A stretch of DNA of 64,000 nucleotides from Megalonaias nervosa (lineage: Eukaryota; Mollusca; Bivalvia; Unionida; Unionidae), in contig JAECUM010001132.1 in NCBI GenBank assembly GCA_016617855.1, forward strand, positions 62,001 to 126,000. The letters are read 5' to 3'. Below are positions 25,558 through 36,801 of the stretch, piece after piece. The translations under genes and the position numbers were made by a program. The notes beneath the pieces were generated by a model, which made no database searches, was not told where the DNA came from, and saw only the letters and a program-made list of their open reading frames with translations. Position 1 is the stretch's first letter. Each line of letters begins with the position of its first letter.

Positions 25558-26434
25558 TATTACAACTCCATGGTTGTAAACTAAGTAACAGAAAGAAGTA
25601 AAACCAACAAGTCTTGTAAAACTTAACAAATAATTTAATTACCAAAGTTATAAATGAAAATATATAGAGGAACTTATGGTATTATAAAGTGAATCCAAAC
25701 AATCCTGATCAAGTTAAATGAAAGTCCATATGAATGAAAAGTTCTGTATAAATTTTCAAACTGGAAGTGTACTGGTCCACCAAGATTCATGACATTGTCA
25801 AGATGGCATTGTCCAGAACTCCTTTGAATAACTCACAATAGTTCCAGAATACTGTAGTCCCAAACAAATGAGCACTTTCTATTTCCAGTGAACAGTTCAA
25901 ACAAATGTTTTTCCTCTTGAATAATATTAAAGTATAACATAAAACACATCTGCAGTCTTACAACAGGAACACAAGCAATAAGAATGACTCCAAAATAAAA
26001 ATGAATCTGGCTGCTCAGTTCTTTCCTTATAAACTCCTTCTATTATGACTATGTTTAACAACATACCACACGTGACAGATCTTACTACTCAATTTATTTT
26101 GAAATTGGCTACTCATGTAACCTAGCCCAACCAATGGGAAATTACTCAATTCTTCTAGAACTGTCCAAAGCCCACCAGCCAATGTGAAATTAACCCAAAG
26201 TCATCATAAAGTTTAATTATTAAGATTATTATTAGTAATTATCAACACATATGTAAGCATCTATTTATAGATCATATATAATTTTTAGGCTCTTAATATT
26301 CCTAAAACAAACTCTAGACATGTAGGCAAAGTCTGACTAAAGATAATCTGTAGAATTTATAGCCATGAATAAAAATTTAAAAATTAGATAAAATCATGTA
26401 CCAGGAATAACACAAAATATAGATATACATAACA
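25558..26434 (-). mobile_element. solo LTR, copy 3 (877 bp)
   Basis: Reverse-oriented LTR ending in tatacataaca (LTR start) at 26434. It is closer to the 44.3/49.3-kb copy than to the others (shared 'ctggtccac', 'cctttgaataa', 'aagattattattagtaatt'). It lies inside the 25-bp minisatellite. Flanking 4-mers are CTAT and ATAT, one mismatch. Confidence 0.88.
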
Positions 26435-26545
26435 ATATTGTATCAATCAGTGATAAAGACTATAATGTAAATCAGTAATGAAAACTATAATGTAAATTAA
26501 CATGAAATAAAGTCATAGATAAAGACTGTAATATCAATATACATA
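26435..26545. repeat. 25-bp minisatellite, right remnant
   Basis: 'atcaatcagtgataaagact' and decayed units continue the 23.8-25.6 kb array after the LTR. Confidence 0.85.
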
Positions 26546-26746
26546 TTTCTTTTTATGACTTGTCATATTCGTGACAAAAATCTCACTTTTAACAAGAGAT
26601 ACAAAAATTAAATGACTCTAAATTACAGTTTAATATATAGCCATCAATATACATCTCATGATAAAGGTTATTTTTCCCATGGCTGCTTGAAACCTTGTAT
26701 CAAATACATATGTGATACAGACTGAGATTCTTCACTGTAAACGAAG

Positions 26747-26952
26747 ACATCACCTAACAACGGTCATTTGAAGATACTACTACAGTTAGACCTAACAACA
26801 CTGTGAAGAGACTACTACAGTAACACCAAACAGTGGTCATGCGAAGAGACTAATACAGTTATACTTAAGAATGGTGTGAAGACACTACTGCAGTTACACC
26901 AAACAATGGTCATGTGAAGAGACTATTACAGTTAGACCTAACAACACTGTCT
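26747..26952. repeat. 38/35-bp minisatellite, left part
   Basis: Diverged units of the array at 28219-29215 (gaagagactactacagtt with accaaacaatggtcat or cctaacaacactgt). The two parts are separated by a SINE and a LINE fragment. Confidence 0.9.
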
Positions 26953-27141
26953 GCATGGGTTCAAGTCTTGGGTTCAGCCAATGTGGGTACATGAGAAAGC
27001 TTGCTAGTAGCTTCTTGTAGGTCTGTGGTTCTTTCTGGGGGTTTTCTGGGTTCTTCCTCCATCACATGGCTGCCATGTATAGCCTATATTGTGCTGAAAA
27101 TTGGCATTAAACCCTACAACTACAACAACAACAACAACAAA
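26953..27141 (+). mobile_element. SINE family B, copy 2, 5'-truncated
   Basis: Begins within the B box region (gcatgggttcaagtcttggg), continues with 'gtacatgagaaagcttgcta' and 'atgtatagcctatattgtgc', and ends 'ggcattaaaccctacaac' plus a (CAA)n tail that abuts the LINE fragment. Confidence 0.85.
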
Positions 27142-28220
27142 TGTTCTTTTCTGAAGATGTGCCAGCTTTGCTATGTTTTTATCATTTGAATTACCCCATA
27201 CTGTATTACAGTAGTCGAAATAGGGTTGTATGTAACTGTTATAAAATAGTTTTCTGTGCCTTTCAGAGAGAAAATGTCTTATCCTGCTGAGAAGCCATAA
27301 ACTTGAATTGACTTTTTTACTGATATGTTTGATATGTTCAGTCCATGATAGGTTATTATCTACCAAAACACCAAGTGGTCTATCATGACAGACCATTTGC
27401 AAATTTTTATCCTTCCATGTCAGACATAGTTCATCACTATCAAGATTTGTCTGTTTTTGCCATTTTGAGATAAGTAATATTTTAGTTTTACCAGTATTTA
27501 CTACCATGCCACTGCATGTGCACCAGTTGTCCAGTTTGTTTAGGGCATTCTGTAAAGAAATTTTGAGTTCATGCTTGATGTTTTGGATGTCTGACAATGT
27601 GTCATCTGCATAGAGATCTGTACATAATATTGAGTCCCTAGTAAAAGTGGTAGGTCATTAATAAATAAAATACATAGTAATGGACCTAGAATCGAGCCTT
27701 GTGGTACTCCATATTTTGTTCCAGGTTCAGACAGAACATTATTTATATAAACATGTTTTGTTCTCTCACTTAAGTATGAAGCAAACCATCTAACTGTGCT
27801 TTCATCACAGTGGTAGATTTTCAGTTTCTTCAAAAGAATTTCATGATCCACCAAGTCAAAAGCTTTCCTGAAATCTACAAATACAGATCCTATTATTCTA
27901 ATTTGGTCAAGTGCTTGAAGCCATTTATCAGTTAGGGAGATCAAGGCAGTCTCACATGAATGTTTCTGTCTAAAGCCTGATTGATTAGGGTGTAACAGCA
28001 AGTGTTTGGTTAAATATGACATGAATGAGTCATGGACATGTTTTTCAGTCAATTTTGACAAGTTTGGTAGTATTGAGATTAGCCGGTAGTTATCAGCATC
28101 ATCCTTAGAACCAGATTTGTGAATAGGAGTTACTTTTGCAGTTTTCCATATTTTGGGGACAGATGAGGTTGCAATACTTAAACTGATTATGAATGTTATG
28201 CTATCTAAAATAGCAGAGGT
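27141..28220 (-). pseudogene. LINE reverse transcriptase fragment
   Basis: A minus-strand non-LTR retrotransposon reverse transcriptase, Jockey/CR1-like by motif style. Visible are WKTAKVTPIHKSGSKDDADN near the 5' edge, LLHPNQSGFRQKHSCETAL, FVDFRKAFDLVDHEILL, YGVPQGSILGPLLCILFIND, and, after a frameshift near 27.60 kb, the catalytic YADDT box, then KTKILLIS, LGVLVDNNLSW and YFDYCNTVWG. It stops at LQKR. Both ends are truncated, and the fragment splits the 38/35-bp array. Inactive. Confidence 0.9.
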
Positions 28221-29215
28221 GTGAAGAGACTACTACAGTTACACCAAACAATGGCCATATGAAGAGACTACTCCAGTTACACCAAACAATGGCCATATGA
28301 AGAGACTACTCCAGTTACACCAAACAATGGCCATATGAAGAGACTACTCCAGTTACACCAAACAATGGCCATATGAAGAGACTACTACAGTTACACCAAA
28401 CAATGGCCATATGAAGAGACTACTACAGTTACACCAAACAATGGCCATATGAAGAGACTACTACAGTTACACCAAACAATGGCCATATGAAGAGGCTACT
28501 CCAGTTACACCAAACAATGGCCATATGAAGAGACTACTACAGTTACACCAAACAATGGCCATATGAAGAGACTACTCCAGTTACACCAAACAATGGCCAT
28601 ATGAAGAGACTACTACAGTTACACCAAACAATGGCCATATGAAGAGACTACTACAGTTACACCTAAGAATATTGTGAAGAGACTACAACAGTTACACCTA
28701 AGAATGGTGTGAAAAGACTACTACAGTTACACCTAAGAATGGTGTGAAAAGACTACTACAGTTACACCTAAGAATGGTGTGAAAAGACTACTACAGTTAC
28801 ACCTAAGAATGGTGTGAAAAGACTACTACAGTTACACCTAAGAATATTGTGAAGAGACTACTACAGTTACACCTAAGAATATTGTGAAGAGACTACAACA
28901 GTTACACCTAAGAATGGTGTGAAAAGACTACTACAGTTACACCTAAGAATGGTGTGAAAAGACTACTACAGTTACACCTAAGAATGGTGTGAAAAGACTA
29001 CTACAGTTACACCAAACAATGGCCATATGAAGAGACTACTACAGTTACACCTAAGAATGGTGTGAAAAGACTACTACAGTTACACCTAAGAATATTGTGA
29101 AGAGACTACAACAGTTACACCTAAGAATGATGTGAAGGGACTACTACAGTTACACCTAGCAACGATCATATGAAGAGAGTATAATAATTACAGTTAACAT
29201 CGGACATGTGAAGAG
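28219..29215. repeat. 38/35-bp minisatellite, right part
   Basis: About 27 units. The first 11 or so are 38-bp units ending 'accaaacaatggccatat'. Most later ones are 35-bp units with 'acctaagaatggtgtgaaaa' or 'aatattgtgaagagactaca'. A multi-unit block starting at the 'acaacag' variant recurs (about 28670 and 28880), indicating higher-order duplication. Confidence 0.96.
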
Positions 29216-29246
29216 ACTACTACTTTTACACCGAACAGAATAATAT

Positions 29247-29370
29247 GACTGGGTGGAACATGATGCTGCATGTCTGTGGCATGATGTCCCAGTGCTAGAC
29301 ATTACTATCCACATTGCAGATGTCATAGCGATATGACTAAAACTGTTAAAACTACATTAAGAACCTAAAT
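29247..29370 (+). mobile_element. SINE family A, copy 3, 3' end only
   Basis: 'gactgggtggaacatgatgc', 'gtctgtggcatgatgtccca' and 'gtcatagcgatatgac' match the 3' half of family A; the tRNA head is missing. Confidence 0.82.
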
Positions 29371-29984
29371 CACACCCACATTGAACTGGGTGTTTATATC
29401 ATGTTTCATTTGATAATGGAAGAACACTGGATAATGCTTGATCCTTTCAGTCTCGTAAGATCCAATAGCCTGCAAATGTCACACTTAGTGCAATACAAAC
29501 ACCCAGATCAAGTTACCATACTGTTAACCTGTATTTACTGGACACTTACTTTTTACATAAAGACTGTGTATGACAAAACACCTGATCATTAAATGTTTCC
29601 CATGTACATATTCAGGAATTTTTTATTGCACAGAACCCAAGTATTTTAAAACATTGAGAAAATATATGTTTACAAATTCATACTTTCTTTTCCTTTATAT
29701 TAATTGCATTAACTAACAACAAGAGGCTCATCTGGGTCTGAGATTGCCCTCCTGACTGACATCTGCCTAATAACCAAATGCAGCATCACTTGACCAAGAA
29801 ATCTGGCTCTGTAGAATGCATTCTGTTGAAATGTTCTCTAATGATTGTTCCAAGATTTCACTAGTATTTGTATCCATCCATATTTGATTACTCATCAGCA
29901 TTATTTTTCAATATTGAAATATGCCATGACATCCTGTGTCAGAGTTTGTCAGATTCGGTTAAGTAGTATTATGCATTAAATTAT
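29371..29984. other. unassigned
   Basis: No gene or repeat recognised. Confidence 0.4.
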
Positions 29985-30470
29985 ATCAGTGTTTTTCTAC
30001 ATTTAATGTTGGACTGGATCATGTCTACAAATATGACAGTCATATAAGTGTTTTTCTACTTTTAGTGGTGGACTGCAATCATGTCTACAAATATGACAGT
30101 TACATCAGTTTTTCTACTTTTGTGGTGGACTGGGATCATGTCTACAAATATGAAAGTTATATCAGTGTTTTTCTACTTTTAGTGTTAGACTGGATCATAT
30201 CAACAATATGACAGTCATATAAGTGTTTTTCTACTTTTAGAGGTGGTCTGGGATCATGTCCACAAATATGAAAGTTAGATCAGTTTTTCTACTTTTAGCA
30301 GTGGACTGGGATCATGTCCACAAATATGAAATATATATTTGTGTTTTTCTACTTTTAGAGGTGGACTGGGATCAAGTCTATAAATATGAAAGTTAAATTA
30401 GTTTTTTCCGACTTTTTGAGGTGGACTGGTATCATGTCAATAAATATGAAAGCCACTGAAGCCAGGATGA
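29985..30470. repeat. about 60-bp minisatellite, 8 copies
   Basis: Units contain 'gtttttctacttttagtggt', 'ggactgggatcatgtctaca' and 'aatatgaaagttatatcag', with small indels. Confidence 0.93.
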
Positions 30471-30589
30471 GGACTGTAAATCTTGCACAAATTTTGTTGA
30501 TCAGTTTTACATCAGATGTCATTTAAAGATCTTTCTACTTTTTTCAAAACAGTTGGCATATTTGGTTGTGCATTTGTTTGTCTGGTTTG

Positions 30590-30825
30590 GTTTTACAATT
30601 TTTCAGCACATGATAGGCTATATACGATGGCCAGTATATCTGGTGCAGGAAGAACCTGGGAAACCCCAAGAAGAACCTCCAAACCACAGGATGCTACTGA
30701 TGGAAAGCCCATTTACATACCCATGTTGACAGAGTCAAGATTCAAACTCATGGACATTGCTGAGACGTCTGAGATCTGCAAAGGCTAGCACCTAAGACCA
30801 CTCAGTCAACTTGAGCCCCAGATAG
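30590..30825 (-). mobile_element. SINE family B, copy 3
   Basis: Reverse copy with 'tttcagcacatgataggcta', 'ctggtgcaggaagaacctgg' and a decayed B box ('gagtcaagattcaaactc'), ending at the tRNA-like head ('gaccactcagtcaacttgag'). A 90-codon plus-strand frame across it is spurious. Confidence 0.8.
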
Positions 30826-31495
30826 TGGACTGGAATTATTTGTATAAAATTTAAGCCTCTATGCCAGAATACTGTCAAATTGGCCAAATTCTGTTGAGTT
30901 ATTTTGAGAGGAAGTTGTTAAAATTTTGTCTGTTTTTAGTATTAGTGGCCATCTATCATAAAAATTTGAAATGTCTTCATACAAAGTTGCTTATTTGAAG
31001 TTCTATTAAATTCTATTAAGTAGTTTTGGAGAAGAACGCATTAAAAAGATTTATGAATCTTTTGTAATAGAAGTCATATTTGATTGCAGACCATCTACAG
31101 CTTTACAAGCTTGAAAGCCCTGTATGCCAAGATGCTTTCTGTCAAGATTGGTCAAAGTTTCTTCATTGGTATTGGAGGCATTTTAATGTTCTTCTTTTTC
31201 CAAAATAATAATGGCTGTTATTAATGGTGGACTGGCATCATTTAAAAAAATCAGAAGGATCTACACACAAGGATGCTTACCATCAAATATGATTAAATTC
31301 TGATCAGTTGTTATGGAGAAGAAGTCATTTAAAGGTTTCTATTTTATTTAGTAATAGTGATTATTATTGATGGTGAAAAAGCATCATTTGTATAAACCTG
31401 AGATCCTACTACTACCAGGCTAATTTCTGCCAAATTTCACCAAATTCTGTTCAATTTTTGATAAGAAGAGGCTTTTAAAAGGTTTCTCTATTTTT
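30826..31495. repeat. degenerate 150-180-bp tandem repeat
   Basis: Recurring phrases 'gtggactggcatcattt', 'gccaaattctgttcagt' and 'ggagaagaagtcatttaaa' at intervals of roughly 150-180 bp, heavily diverged. Related units reappear at 33898-34165. Confidence 0.7.
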
Positions 31496-31514
31496 ATATT
31501 CCCCTTTCCCACCC

Positions 31515-31735
31515 CAACATAAAAAGGAGTGCATTATGCCATGATAAAAAGGAGTGTATTATGCCATGATAAAAAGGTGTGTATTATGCCATGATCTTGT
31601 CTGTTTATCTCTTATCAATTTGACCTCTGTACAACTCAAGTTCTCCACCATCTACAGTTATTAAATTTTATCTCTTATCAATTTGACCTCTGTACAACTC
31701 AAGTTCTCCACCATCTACAGTTATTAAATTTTGAG
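31515..31735. repeat. 25-bp triplet plus 65-bp direct duplication
   Basis: Three units of 'aaaaaggagtgcattatgcc' plus 'atgat' (31520-31592), then two nearly identical 65-bp copies starting 'tctcttatcaatttgacctc' (about 31607 and 31672). Confidence 0.92.
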
Positions 31736-32199
31736 GATCCTTTGCATTAGAGGTAAGGAGAAACCAATTGATTTTGGGCTCAAAAACTCAAAGGTCAAAG
31801 TCACTGTGATTGAAAGAAGGAAAATGGTTTCTGCACAATAATTCAAGTTTTCCATCTAAAGTTACCAAAGTCTGTTGATGGCTTGCACTTGGGATAAGGA
31901 GGAACCCTATCAATTTTGGGCTCTAAAGCTCATAGGTCAAGGTCACTCTGGAAGAAGAAACTGTCTTGATTCTGGAGTCAAAAGGTCAAAGATCAGGATC
32001 AATGTCACTACAAGAACAAAATGGTTTCCGCACAATAACATCCGTTTCATGCCACACACCTCAACCAAACTTTGTAAATGACTTGCATTTTGATCAAGAA
32101 AGAATCCTATTGATTTTTGGATCAAAGGTCAGGGTCACTGTGCCTGAAAGAAGCCTATTGATTTTCAGATTAAAGGTCAGGGTCACTGTGCCTAAAAGA
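31736..32199. repeat. about 160-bp degenerate repeat with AGGTCA motifs
   Basis: Repeated phrases 'aaaatggtttctgcacaata', 'ccctattgattttgggctc' and 'aaaggtcaaggtcactgtg'. Several AGGTCA half-sites occur per unit. It is split by a family A SINE and resumes at 32525-32690. Confidence 0.8.
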
Positions 32200-32524
32200 G
32201 TGTGTGTGTGTGTGTGTTGGATTTTTAACGTAGCTTTAATAATTTTTCAGTCATATCGCTACAATGTCTGCAGTGTGGCAGTTTATAGTGATGTCTAGCA
32301 CTGGGGCATCATGCCGCAGACATGTAGAATGATGTCCCACCCAGTCACATTATCCTGACACCAGGCTGACCAGTCCTAACACTAACCTCTTAATGCTGAG
32401 CACCAAGCGAGGCAGCTGTTAGTAACATTTCTGTAAGTCTTTGGTATGACTCGGCCGTGGATCAAACCCACAACCTCCCACATCTGAAGCGGACGCTCTA
32501 ACCACTAGGCCACCGGAGCGGTCA
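32200..32524 (-). mobile_element. SINE family A, copy 4, full length with TSD
   Basis: Best A copy. The minus-strand head reads CCGGTGGCCTAGTGGTTAGA with the B box GGGTTTGATCC. The body contains 'gtcataccaaagacttaca' and 'ggtcagcctggtgtcagg', and the tail ends in a (CA)n run. It is flanked by an 11-bp target duplication TGCCTAAAAGA (32189-32199 and 32525-32535), showing retroposition into the 160-bp repeat. Confidence 0.95.
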
Positions 32525-32690
32525 TGCCTAAAAGAATAATACTGGTTTCTGTGCAGTAATATTGGTTATACTTCATAGACCTAAATCCAACTTTGTGGAT
32601 GGTCTGCACTTAAGGTATGGAAGAAACTCGTAGATTTTGTGGTCAAGGCCACTAGAGAAATGAATTCTACAGTAACATTTCAGTTATCTA
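32525..32690. repeat. 160-bp degenerate repeat, right part
   Basis: Continuation of 31736-32199: 'actggtttctgtgcagtaat', 'ggatggtctgcactta', 'ggtcaaggccact'. Confidence 0.75.
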
Positions 32691-32722
32691 CATGCAGAAC
32701 TATTTAATATAGGGTTGTATAT

Positions 32723-33658
32723 TGTTACAAGTCTATGCTCTTAAAATAAGTAACAGAAAAGAGCGAAAAGCAACAAGCTTTGTAAAATTCAACAAATAAT
32801 TTATTTCCCTAGAATACAAAGTAAAAATGTAATAAAAAGGAACTTACTGTATTACGAATTAAGTCCCAAATAATCCTAGAATTACAGACACAAGTCCTAA
32901 TAGTTTAAAGTCCTGAATAAAACTTAGTAGAAGTCCAAATTAACTCCAAAGTTGCAGGCACTTATGTGTCTGTTGTAGCTTGTAGAGCATTGATGTGCCA
33001 GCATTCTTTTGTTGAATCATAGTAATATCATTCCAGGTTTGAATTCACTATAAATTCCAGTGAATGAGTTTATTAAAGAATTTGTTTAGGGCACTTTTGT
33101 ATTTCCAAGGAAAATAATCGCTTGAATTCAATAATTATGAAGAAAATAGATTCCAGCCCAAAATAATACTGGACACAACATATAATAAAACTTGACTGTG
33201 CTAGAAGTTAAAGCACCAATGAAAAATCCTATCATTACAAGATTATATAGTTCTCTATTTGACCTCAGGTCACAATTAGCATTTTCTAAAAAAACAAAAA
33301 CAATTACCTAATGGAAAATAACCTTCTAGAATGATCCTGATGTTTACAATATAAAAATTTTGTTATTATTAGAAACCAGATCATGGACTATGTCAAATAC
33401 ACTAAAGAAATTCCAAAATCTAGACCTAGACCCAAATAAACATATTTACTTCTACTAATAATAATTCTGATTTTAAACCCATACACATAGAGAATAATTT
33501 AGCTATGTATTAGTTGTTTGCTGAAAAACGTCAAATCAGGTCAAACAGAAATGAACTCAGTTTTGGACAAGGTCAAGTTCAACATACAATAGCATGTAAT
33601 GAAATATAAAAATGTTAAAAATAAAACTAACAAACAATGAAATTAAATATACATGACA
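32723..33658 (-). mobile_element. solo LTR, copy 4 (936 bp)
   Basis: Reverse LTR from tgttacaagtctatgctc (LTR 3' end) to tatacatgaca (LTR 5' end). It contains 'atttatttccctagaataca', the reverse of the AATAAA region. Perfect 4-bp duplication ATAT at 32719-32722 and 33659-33662. Confidence 0.92.
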
Positions 33659-33693
33659 ATATATAATATGCTGATCACCATAACACAGACCAG

Positions 33694-33895
33694 GGGCCAT
33701 GGGTCTAAAGTAGTCTAAAGTGTTCACCTTTAGTGATCTCTACTACCACCTCTGTCTGCATAGGTAAGCCAAAGTGTGTATGTGAGAAAGATTGCCAGTA
33801 GTTTTCCATGGTTCTTTCAGTTATATTGGCCACCACATACAGCCTATCTGGTGCAGTAAAATAGTGCTAAATCCACGAAACGAAACTAAACCAAG
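33694..33895 (+). mobile_element. SINE family B, copy 4, diverged
   Basis: 'gtgtgtatgtgagaaagatt', 'gccagtagttttccatggtt' and 'ttggccaccacatacagcct' match family B. The B box is decayed and there is no CAA tail. Confidence 0.75.
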
Positions 33896-33897
33896 CA

Positions 33898-34165
33898 GGG
33901 ACCATATCTGATCGCAGACTGGCATCATTTGCACAAATAGGAAAGGTCTTCATGTCAGGGTACATTTCTGGCAAGTTTGGTCAAAGCCTATTCAGTGGGT
34001 TTTGAAAGGTCATTAAAAAGCTTTTTTATTTTTAGTAATGATAGATTTAATGTTTTTAGTACCAGTGGCCAAATTTTAAAGGTGGCTCAGCATCATTTGT
34101 ACAAATATTTGATCAAATTCTGTTTGTTGGTTTTTGAGGAGTCACTTAAAAGTATGAGATAATGA
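33898..34165. repeat. degenerate 150-180-bp repeat, second locus
   Basis: Same phrases as 30826-31495 ('gactggcatcatttgcacaa', 'ggtcaaagcctattcagtgg'). Confidence 0.65.
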
Positions 34166-34493
34166 TATGGTCTACAGAACACATCAATGGTCTCTTGAAT
34201 GGAGTAATGCTCTACCGGTTCATAGGTACAGTTCCTTTTCAATACAAAATCACCTCACATCATGTATTTAGCATTGATCTTTAAATGGACTTCAATATTT
34301 TAAATACAAAATTACCTAGCATTAAGATGAATAACATCTCAGTTTTTAGACATCCCACAATGGTCACTCAAATTTAATGGACAAAACTCATACTAGTGGT
34401 CCCTGATTCAAAATGACATTTATGCCACCAAAAATAAAAGATGGTACCAAGCTCAATCGTGAAGTGTCATACCAAACATACTCACTTGTAGGT

Positions 34494-34670
34494 CTGGTCC
34501 AGCTGCAAAATGATTATATCTGGATCTGCTGTCACATAATGCACAGGCAGATCTGGGTCTATACAGATTGTTAGTAGAATTATTAGAACAAACAATATAG
34601 ACCCTGATCTGCCAACACATGTGATTGTATATCAGGGTCTATGTCATCTGCAGTTGGGTCTGACTTAGAA
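34494..34670. repeat. imperfect inverted repeat, about 175 bp
   Basis: gcagatctgggtctat (from about 34550) pairs with atagaccctgatctgc (15 of 16 positions), and the outer arms pair again at tgcagttgggtctgac versus gtctggtccagctgca. It could be a fold-back (MITE-like) element or a long hairpin. Confidence 0.6.
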
Positions 34671-34734
34671 ATAAGTACATACAGTAACTGAATGATTCTT
34701 GAAATACTTAAATCATCCAAACTTCACCTTTCAT

Positions 34735-34904
34735 TGGTTACAGTTGTATGGCTTGTCATATGCAACAGGAACATTTTACCACATTTGTATTTGGTTAGAG
34801 TGTTAATACTTGTATCAGGAACATTTTATCACAATTGTACTTGGTTACAGTATTAATACTTGTCACATGAAACAGGAACATTTTATCATATTTGTATTTG
34901 GTTA
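34735..34904. repeat. 57-bp minisatellite, left part
   Basis: Units with 'aacaggaacattttatcaca' and 'tttgtatttggttacagtgt'. Split by the LINE 3' end at 34905. Confidence 0.92.
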
Positions 34905-35089
34905 TGTCGAGGTGCTCACCCAAGTCAGTTGAAGACAGTCAGTGGGAAGACAACATTAAGGAGTGGACAGGCATAGGATTTGGAGATTCCCAAAGGGCAG
35001 TAGAAAACAGGGAAAGATGGAGAGAATTGGTTGTAAAGTTAACTGTGGTAACCCAACAACCTCTTGGGTTAAGGGATTGATGATGATGA
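34905..35089 (+). mobile_element. LINE 3' end, 5'-truncated, with TSD
   Basis: 185 bp encoding a LINE ORF2 C-terminus (EDNIKEWTGIGFGDSQRAV, then RERWRELV) followed by a short 3' UTR ending in (GAT)n. It is flanked by the 12-bp target duplication TGTATTTGGTTA (34893-34904 and 35090-35101), a classic target-primed reverse transcription product inserted into the 57-bp minisatellite. Confidence 0.88.
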
Positions 35090-35320
35090 TGTATTTGGTT
35101 ACAATGTTAATACTTGTCATATTCATTAGGAACACTTTATCATATCTGTATTTGGTTAGTGTTAATACTTGTCACATGCATCAGGAACACTTTATCATAT
35201 CTGTATTTGGTTACAGTGTAAATACTTTTCATATGCATCAGGAGCATTTGATCACATTTGTATTTATAGTGGCAAGATTTGTCAAATGTATCAGGAACAT
35301 TTGATCAAATTGCATTTTCA
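35090..35320. repeat. 57-bp minisatellite, right part
   Basis: Continuation of 34735-34904; four more units with 'catgcatcaggaacacttta'. Confidence 0.92.
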
Positions 35321-35575
35321 GAGCAGCTATTAATAACAAAAATGTGGCTGCTTTCAAATCCAGTGATGGAAAGTAAAATATGCATGGAGTCATTGAAATG
35401 TCTGTAAGGGTTGTGATCAGCATGGATAGTGTTGCTAGGTAACAGTGATACAGAAGTATGCTATGATGACTTTTCCATGAAGACTAAATCAGCTTGTGAC
35501 TTTATTATACACTTAGTACTTGAATTAGCATTCCAGATTTATGTTCATGAAAATGGATACCATCATTATGAGGAA

Positions 35576-35770
35576 CTGATCTGGGGTGGCTCAGTGGTAA
35601 ACATGTAAACCTGCCAGACTCATGACCAAAAAGGTGTTGGTTTTGAATCCTACCATCAGACCAGCCTGGGTCAGCCACTGTGGCGTGTCCTTGGGCAAGG
35701 CACTTTACTCCAATTGCATCCGCACTAAATAACCTAACTGTGTTACTGTGCCATAAAGCACCAAACAAGA
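35576..35770 (+). mobile_element. SINE family C, with TSD
   Basis: The tRNA-like head has ggtggctcagtggtaaac (A box) and ggttttgaatcctacc (B box). The body contains 'tccttgggcaaggcacttta', a block I recall from several invertebrate SINEs. Flanked by the 11-bp duplication ATTATGAGGAA (35565-35575 and 35771-35781). Confidence 0.9.
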
Positions 35771-35772
35771 AT

Positions 35773-36801
35773 TATGAGGAATATCAAATGCAGACTGGCA
35801 TAGCAAATCTATTGTCTAAAAGATGAAAGTAGGAGACAATAATGTGTTTTTGTTTAACAAGACAATAAGACATGTTGCAAAAACAATTTTTATAAACAGA
35901 ATATAGTTAAAAAAGAATCAGAGGACCAAAAAGTGTAACAAAACAAAACTTTTCTAAATGCGGCCAATACTCTATATATATGTTATTTTTATCATCAAAA
36001 GAAAAGATGAAATACTGTACATTCACTAACATTTGTGAGTATACATTTTAGTTTAAACCATATTCATTTGAAAAACTTTGTCAAATTACAAACATATGAT
36101 TTGGGTGATTCAGTTGAAAGCATATGCTTATTAGCACTGTCTCCCCAATTGTAACAAGAAAGAAAATATAACAGCAAGGATCTCGATGCTAGTACAAATG
36201 GTTATACAGAAAATATGCATACACTTACATACAAAGCATAACAATGAATAAGAACTAATTAATTGGAATTCAGATGATTGCAAGTTCAGTCAAGTAAGTA
36301 AATCTCTTAGTCATCCTAATATAATGTTGGACAGCTAAAAATATTTGTGTTTTGTTTTCTACAGTTAACATAAGGTTGCCGAATAATAACATTTCAATCA
36401 TAAGAACGAAAGGGAGTGTGTATAGAATTTGATCTCAAAGATCTGAATATTTGAAACAGTCTAGAAGAAATGTTTTGCATTCTCAATTTCACTGCAGAAG
36501 CAATACTTATTATTAGATACATGATTTGTGTATATAAATTGTAATTTAATTTACTACAATTTTTTCTTAGCCTAGCATGCATGATCTGATACATTCTATC
36601 ACCAGCAGAGTATATATTTCCATGGCTTTGTGAAAAACAAAATTTCCATTGGTGCTTAAATTTTTCGAATATGAAAGGGATTTTGAGTATTTCCAAAGAA
36701 AGATGATTGTTCCTTATGACTTTAAATTCTTGGTTTGTAGCTACCACAGAATCACCAAAAATGATATAATTTACTGATAGAAAATAGCTTTTAGGAAGTC
36801 A
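35773..36801 (-). other. INPP1 3' untranslated / downstream flank
   Basis: About 1 kb after the INPP1 stop. No further gene, tandem array or mobile element is recognised. A 117-codon open frame at 36394-36747 on the same strand has no recognisable motif and probably lies in 3' UTR. Candidate polyadenylation signals are discussed with exon 5. Confidence 0.4.
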
